A stretch of DNA of 64,000 nt from CALBPI01 sp038524795 (GTDB taxonomy: Bacteria > Pseudomonadota > Gammaproteobacteria > Steroidobacterales > Woeseiaceae): contig JBCBIJ010000010.1 in the NCBI GenBank assembly GCA_038524795.1, positions 1 to 64,000 on the forward strand, written 5' to 3'. Positions within the stretch are counted from its first letter, which is position 1. Every line of letters starts with the position of its first letter. Below, in pieces: positions 59,912 to 64,000 of this stretch. Under the pieces are notes generated by a model. It had not been told where the DNA came from. It saw only the letters and a list, made by a program, of their open reading frames with translations, and did no database searches. The translations under genes and the position numbers were made by a program.

Positions 59912-60412
59912 ATGGATCCCGCGGCCGGCGCAAAGCGACGCGAACTAACCCGCTTGCCGAAACGGCTCGCGGGTGCGTTCGCGGGTGCCTGCGTCGTCGT
60001 GCTGGCGCTGACGCTCACAGCGGCCGCGCTGATTCGCCTGTTCGATGACGAGCGCCGCGAACCCGATGCGATTACGGCGCACCCCGTGCAGGCGCTGGGC
60101 TACGACAGCGTGGATCTCGCCGAGCTGCTCGGCGAGCCGCGTTACCAGCTGCCCGACCTGGAACCGCCGCCAGCCCTGCCGCCCGCGACGCCGCGCGCCG
60201 AACGGCAGGTGTCCGGGTTCGTCATGGTGGAGGTGACCGTCGACGCTGAAGGACGCGCGACGGACGCGCGCGTGATCGATGCGGCGCCGGCCGGCGTTTA
60301 CGAAGGCCAGGCGGTGGCTGAGGCGCTTGCGGGCCACTACGAGTCCGGGCTTCCCGGTCGCCGCGACACTGTGGTGCGTTTCTCGGTGCCCGCCGAAGAT
60401 ACTGCGCGCTAG
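59912..60412 (+). CDS. membrane protein with TonB-like C-terminal domain
   Basis: 166 residues. An N-terminal membrane helix (about 20-44, LAGAFAGACVVVLALTLTAAALI) is followed by a proline-rich stretch (LEPPPALPPATP) and a short TonB C-terminal-like domain (FVMVEVTVDAEGRATDARVIDAAPAGVYEGQAVAEALAGHY). No exbB/exbD neighbours are present. It may be a periplasmic energy-coupling or protein-interaction module. It overlaps the convergent OmpA-like gene by 4 nt. Confidence 0.7.
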   Translation: MDPAAGAKRRELTRLPKRLAGAFAGACVVVLALTLTAAALIRLFDDERREPDAITAHPVQALGYDSVDLAELLGEPRYQLPDLEPPPALPPATPRAERQVSGFVMVEVTVDAEGRATDARVIDAAPAGVYEGQAVAEALAGHYESGLPGRRDTVVRFSVPAEDTAR

Positions 60413-60864
60413 CGCGCGTCGCGTTCGAATCGCAGCGCGATACGGCGGTTCTTCCTTCTGCCGTCGCGTGTGTCATTGTCCGCGACAGGTTGGCTACCCC
60501 CAAAACCCTCAACGCGTAACCGGTCACCCGCGATGCCGCGCGTCGCGAGCGCGTCGCCGACGGCCTGCGCACGTGCGGTGCTCAAGGCGAGATTCTCGTC
60601 CGGATCGCCGCGGTTGTCCGTGTGCCCCTCGATGTGCAAGCGGCTATTCGGGCACTGCAACATGAGGTTGGCGATGTCATCGATGAGTGCGTCGTGCCGC
60701 CCGGGTAGCGTGCTGCTCGCGGCTTCGAAGCGAATGGTCTCGCGTGACGCCAGGTAACCGAGTCCTTCAACACACAGGTCGTGCTGCGCCACCTCGTCGG
60801 CGCGCAGCCCGCCCAGGGCGGCAACGACAATGAGCAATAGCAGCGCGACGGCGCGGCGCGTCAT
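60409..60864 (-). CDS. OmpA-domain periplasmic protein
   Basis: 151 residues. A signal peptide (1-22) precedes an OmpA-like peptidoglycan-binding domain: ETIRFEAASSTLPGRHDALIDDIANLMLQCPNSRLHIEGHTDNRGDPDENLALSTARAQAVGDALATRGI...RRIALRF. There is no beta-barrel and no lipobox cysteine, so it is probably a soluble peptidoglycan-binding protein. It overlaps the start of its own strand's upstream gene by 4 nt. Confidence 0.85.
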   Translation of the reverse strand: MTRRAVALLLLIVVAALGGLRADEVAQHDLCVEGLGYLASRETIRFEAASSTLPGRHDALIDDIANLMLQCPNSRLHIEGHTDNRGDPDENLALSTARAQAVGDALATRGIAGDRLRVEGFGGSQPVADNDTRDGRRKNRRIALRFERDAR

Positions 60865-61559
60865 GCGCTGTCGGCACCAATGAGTTTGCGGGCCTGCTCC
60901 ACCCAGCGGTCTCGCCGGATGCGCCCCGGGAAGCGCAGCGCGCCGTCGAGTTTATCGATACGGGTGTCGTCGAGCGCCGCCAGCTCTGACAAGGTTCGGA
61001 TACCGTGCGCCGCGAGCTCTCGCTTCATGGCCGGACCGATCCCGCGTACGAGTCGCAGGTCCTCGGAGTGCGAGTGTGTCGAGTCGTCGAGTGAGGCTGC
61101 CTTGGCGACGGGTTCCGGTGGCGGTGCCGACACAGGTTCCAGGGTTGCCACCTCGTCGCGCGTCTCGCGTGCATTGCGTGTCCGTTGAATAACGAGCCGC
61201 AGCTGACGTGAGAGTTTCTTGCGCTCTTCGCGCTCGGTTGCCATGCGCGCCTGCGTCTCATTCATCCGCTTCTCGAGTTTGCGGCGCATGGCCAACTGCT
61301 CGTCCAGTGCTTCGCGCATGGTCGCAACGCGCCGGTCGGCCTGGTGCTGGCGGTGTCGTCCGTCGTCGATCTTCTGTTGCAGCTCGTCACGCTGACGTTG
61401 TTGCCTGTCGAGCGCCGTTTGTTGTGTCTCGAGCTGCGACTGAAGACGAGACAGGCGCACGGCGTCGGCGCGGTCTTGGCGTTCGCCGCGCAGGAGCCAG
61501 CCTAGCAGTGCGCCAATCGCACTGGCGCCAGCCAGTAATGCAATAGTCAGCGGTTGCAT
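60861..61559 (-). CDS. membrane-anchored coiled-coil protein with C-terminal helix-hairpin-helix
   Basis: 232 residues from the ATG at 61559 (the frame reaches 61604). One membrane helix (about 5-23) is followed by a long charged coiled coil (30-130) and a linker. A C-terminal helix-hairpin-helix unit (about 170-232; LRLVRGIGPAMKRELAAHGIRTLSELAALDD, then FPGRIRRDRWVEQARKLIG) ends the protein. The topology would put the HhH in the cytoplasm. It might tether DNA or RNA to the membrane, but no function is established. Adjacent to the OmpA-domain gene (4-nt overlap). Confidence 0.75.
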   Translation of the reverse strand: MQPLTIALLAGASAIGALLGWLLRGERQDRADAVRLSRLQSQLETQQTALDRQQRQRDELQQKIDDGRHRQHQADRRVATMREALDEQLAMRRKLEKRMNETQARMATEREERKKLSRQLRLVIQRTRNARETRDEVATLEPVSAPPPEPVAKAASLDDSTHSHSEDLRLVRGIGPAMKRELAAHGIRTLSELAALDDTRIDKLDGALRFPGRIRRDRWVEQARKLIGADSA

Positions 61560-61744
61560 TGTCGCGTCAGGATTCGGGTCCTTGGCACCCAGCGTGATTA
61601 TCACCGTTGTACAAAGTCTAGGGAACCACGGTGGGGCAATACCACCGACGGTGCATCACTTTTGTGCATCAAGCGGATTCATCGTGCCAGAGTCTATTTT
61701 GCAGTGCCGGCATGTAGAATGCCGGCAATTCCCAAGGAACCTTC
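61560..61744. promoter_or_regulatory. divergent regulatory region with several repeats
   Basis: 185 nt without genes. It contains an inverted repeat CGGTGG/CCACCG (61629-61647), a direct repeat of GTGCATCA at 61651-61658 and 61664-61671 (13-bp period), and a perfect hairpin TGCCGGCAT/ATGCCGGCA (61705-61727) overlapping TAGAAT at 61715-61720, which could be the antiporter -10. Regulatory binding is plausible. Confidence 0.4.
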
Positions 61745-63583
61745 ATGGATCACGATTTCATTTCCATCGGTATCGTGTTCGTTGTTTTCCTCGGCGTGGT
61801 CTCGCAATGGATCGCGTGGAAACTGCGTCTACCGGCTATCGTTCTGCTTTCGATTGCCGGGCTCATCGCCGGGCCGGGCCTGGGTCTTGTCGACCCCAGC
61901 GCGCAGCTCGGTGAGCTGCTGCGGCCGCTCATTGGTCTGTGTGTTGCAGTCATTCTGTTCGAAGGTGGTCTCAGTCTGAACCTTGCCGAGCTCAAGCACG
62001 CCCGCAGTGGCGTGCGCCGGCTCGTGTATCTGGGTGCGCCGCTGGCCTGGGTGTTCTCGGGCGCCTGCGCCTATTTCATTGGCGGTTTCGACGCCGCGAC
62101 GTCGCTCGTGTTCGGCGCGATTATGGTGGTTACAGGTCCGACCGTCATCATGCCACTGCTGCGCCAGGCGGCACTCAACCGACGCACTGCGTCCTATTTG
62201 AAATGGGAAGGCATCGTCAACGACCCGATCGGCGCGTTGCTGGCGGTGCTGGTCTTCCAGTTCTTTGTCTTTAGCGGCCAGGGCTCGGGGCTCGCCGAGG
62301 TTTTCGAGTCACTGGGCTTGGCGATGCTTTCGGGCCTCCTGTTTGGCGGCATTGGCGGCTGGCTTACGGGCCTCGCATTTCGGGCCGGCATGGTGCCCGA
62401 GTACTTAAAAAGCCCGGTCATGCTGGGCATGGTGCTCATGATGTACGTTGCCGCTAACTATGTGCAGCACGAAGCGGGCCTGCTGGCCGTGACGATCATG
62501 GGCATCGTTATCGCCAACATGAATCTGCCGGGCTTCGGCGACATGCGGCGCTTCAAGGAATACATCACGATCATGCTCGTGTCGCTGGTGTTCATCCTGC
62601 TCACGGCCGATCTCGATATCGCGTCGCTGGCATCCATTGGCTGGCGTGGCGGCGCTCTGGTCGCCGCCTTGCTGTTGCTCGCGCGTCCTGCGGCCATCAT
62701 GCTGGCCACGATCAACGCGGACATGGAGTTTCGCGAGCGCGTCCTTTTGGCCTGGATCGCACCACGCGGCATCGTCGCGGCAGCCACGGCCGGTATCATG
62801 GGCCCGGGCCTGATCGATGAGGGCTACCAGGCAGAGGTGCTGTTGCCCATGGTGTTCGCGGTCATCTTCGCGACGGTGCTCCTGCACGGGTTCTCACTAA
62901 ATTGGCTGGCGGCCCGCCTGGGCCTTGCGTCGAGGCACCGCGACAGCGTGGTTATTGTCGGTGCCTCGCCCTGGTCGACGGAGCTCGCGCGCACGCTCAA
63001 CAACATCGGCGTCAACGTACTGATCTCCGATTCCAGCTGGCACGCGTTGCGTGAAGCGCGTCTCGCGGGGCTGCAGGTGTTCTACGGCGAGATTCTCTCG
63101 GAGTTTGCCGAGGAGTCCGTGGAGCTTGCGCACGTGCGAACGGTACTCGCGGCGACCAGCAACGACGCCTACAACGCGCTCGTGTGCAGCTCGATCGCAC
63201 CCGAAGTGGGTCAGGACCGTGTGTTCCAGTTGCCCATGGGGCGCAAGGACGACGATGACCCCAAGGCCGTGGCCCGAGGTGTGCGTGGCCGCATTGCGTT
63301 CGACAAGGACGCGGTTTATGAAAAGCTCTGGCGCAATTACGTGCGGGGCTGGACCTTTGCGCGCACACGCTTGTCTGACACCTACAGCTACAGCGATTTC
63401 CTCGGCGACCAGCCTGCAGATGCACTGACCATTCTTGTGGTCAGCGCCAACGAAAACGTACAGTTTGTGGCGTCGCAGACCGAGATCGAACCGAAGTCCG
63501 GCGACACGATTGTTTATTTTGCGCCGCCCAAACCCAAGAAATCACCGGAGGCTGCTGGCGATGCCGAAGCAAGTCCTGCGTGA
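61745..63583 (+). CDS. CPA1-family sodium:proton antiporter with TrkA-N domain
   Basis: 612 residues. Twelve or so membrane segments over 1-390 carry FEGGLSLNLAELKHA, the ion-site-like EGIVNDPIGALLAVL and WIAPRGIVAAATAGIMG blocks of NhaP-type CPA1 exchangers. A cytoplasmic TrkA-N domain (about 400-520, VVIVGASPWSTELARTL) and a TrkA-C-like tail follow. It should exchange Na+ or K+ for H+, gated by a nucleotide. Length exceeds plain NhaP because of the regulatory domain. AAGGAA lies about 6 nt upstream of the ATG. The next gene begins inside its last codons. Confidence 0.9.
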   Translation: MDHDFISIGIVFVVFLGVVSQWIAWKLRLPAIVLLSIAGLIAGPGLGLVDPSAQLGELLRPLIGLCVAVILFEGGLSLNLAELKHARSGVRRLVYLGAPLAWVFSGACAYFIGGFDAATSLVFGAIMVVTGPTVIMPLLRQAALNRRTASYLKWEGIVNDPIGALLAVLVFQFFVFSGQGSGLAEVFESLGLAMLSGLLFGGIGGWLTGLAFRAGMVPEYLKSPVMLGMVLMMYVAANYVQHEAGLLAVTIMGIVIANMNLPGFGDMRRFKEYITIMLVSLVFILLTADLDIASLASIGWRGGALVAALLLLARPAAIMLATINADMEFRERVLLAWIAPRGIVAAATAGIMGPGLIDEGYQAEVLLPMVFAVIFATVLLHGFSLNWLAARLGLASRHRDSVVIVGASPWSTELARTLNNIGVNVLISDSSWHALREARLAGLQVFYGEILSEFAEESVELAHVRTVLAATSNDAYNALVCSSIAPEVGQDRVFQLPMGRKDDDDPKAVARGVRGRIAFDKDAVYEKLWRNYVRGWTFARTRLSDTYSYSDFLGDQPADALTILVVSANENVQFVASQTEIEPKSGDTIVYFAPPKPKKSPEAAGDAEASPA

Positions 63584-64000
63584 GGCGGCCCGAGTCGACG
63601 GGCCCGCGGGCGTGCTTGAAACGCTCGTTGAGTATCCGGCAACCGTCACGGAAGACACGCCCATTGCCGTGATCGCGCACCCGCACCCCGCGCACGGCGG
63701 TGCCATGACGAACAAGGTCGTGGCCACGCTCGCGCGCGCCTTTAATCTCTGCGGCCAGGTGGCCGTTAGGTTCAACTTTCGTGGCGTCGGTGCCAGCGAT
63801 GGCACTTACGATGAGGGCCGCGGCGAGCTGACCGACCTGTTGGCTGTGCTCAACTGGGCGAGAGAGCGTTGGCCGGGCGTACCCGTGTCCTTGGCCGGTT
63901 TCTCATTCGGGGCGGGCATGGCGGTTGCGGCCACGCAGCACGCCGAGGTGCCGCAGGTGCTACTGGTGGCGCCGCCAGTCGGGCGCATCATGGACCCAGG
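63561..64000 (+). CDS. alpha/beta hydrolase, truncated by the window edge
   Basis: At least 146 residues from the ATG at 63561, with CCGGAGG about 10 nt upstream; it overlaps the antiporter stop by 23 nt. IAVIAHPHPAHGGAMTNKVV, RFNFRGVGASDGTYDEGRGELTDLLAVL and the nucleophile elbow GFSFGAGM match the COG2945-type predicted hydrolases of about 210 residues. The reading frame is open to the window end, so the catalytic Asp and His are not seen. Confidence 0.85.
   Translation, partial: MPKQVLREAARVDGPAGVLETLVEYPATVTEDTPIAVIAHPHPAHGGAMTNKVVATLARAFNLCGQVAVRFNFRGVGASDGTYDEGRGELTDLLAVLNWARERWPGVPVSLAGFSFGAGMAVAATQHAEVPQVLLVAPPVGRIMDP

Noticed and set aside
60421..60440. GTTCGAATC, similar to a tRNA T-loop
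   Set aside because: No acceptor, D or anticodon arms can be built around it, and it lies within the OmpA-domain coding sequence.

Overview
The window is a GC-rich, densely coded chromosomal segment. It probably comes from a gammaproteobacterium: there is a Gram-negative lipid A/LPS core gene set next to glnE, a YihG-type acyltransferase, PpnN, HtpX and HtpG, many Sec and lipoprotein signals, and outer-membrane barrels. I cannot name the genus from sequence alone. I see no rRNA, tRNA, CRISPR array, insertion sequence or prophage. About 61 protein genes are supported, several with starts corrected inward from the longest reading frame.

Layout. 1-14 kb: a REP-like hairpin, ilvA, an M16 metallopeptidase, an orphan oligopeptide-binding lipoprotein, proline iminopeptidase with a dihydroorotase-family enzyme, then a three-gene 2-oxoacid:acceptor oxidoreductase set whose first gene is a GltD-like FAD/NAD subunit with ferredoxin clusters. 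14-19 kb: a small outer-membrane barrel, YihG acyltransferase, malic enzyme, a GIY-YIG protein and a Kef-type antiporter. 19-24 kb: an exported TPR-CHAT protease, a 133-residue protein of unknown function, an ECF sigma factor and a membrane anti-sigma-like protein, all read leftward. 24-30 kb: hydrolase, PGPGW protein, CnoX, and a compact sigma-54 circuit (PAS-AAA+ activator, palindromic operators, a -24/-12 promoter, a small secreted protein and a hairpin-rich 3' region). 30-34 kb: a fasciclin - sigma - anti-sigma operon resembling the mycobacterial SigK/RskA/MPT70 arrangement, and a TVP38 membrane protein. 34-40 kb: DUF3187, PBP4-type DacB, SH3-domain protein, a GGDEF/EAL protein with a degenerate GGDEF motif, a flavodoxin-like protein and a 48-residue membrane peptide. 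40-49 kb: glnE, zinc-finger protein, hldD, waaF, a second heptosyltransferase, Kdo kinase and two LpxL-type acyltransferases. 49-64 kb: htpX, an exported AstE-like protein, L,D-transpeptidase, ppnN, three very small ORFs, htpG, a fused osmolyte ABC transporter, msrB-FKBP-TonB/OmpA-like envelope genes, a CPA1 antiporter and a hydrolase cut by the right edge.

The best candidates for undescribed biology are the TPR-CHAT/ECF sigma/anti-sigma cluster (a possible proteolysis-to-transcription pathway) and the sigma-54-controlled small secreted protein with its operators and structured downstream region. All functional statements rest on motif recognition and gene context; no database search was run.
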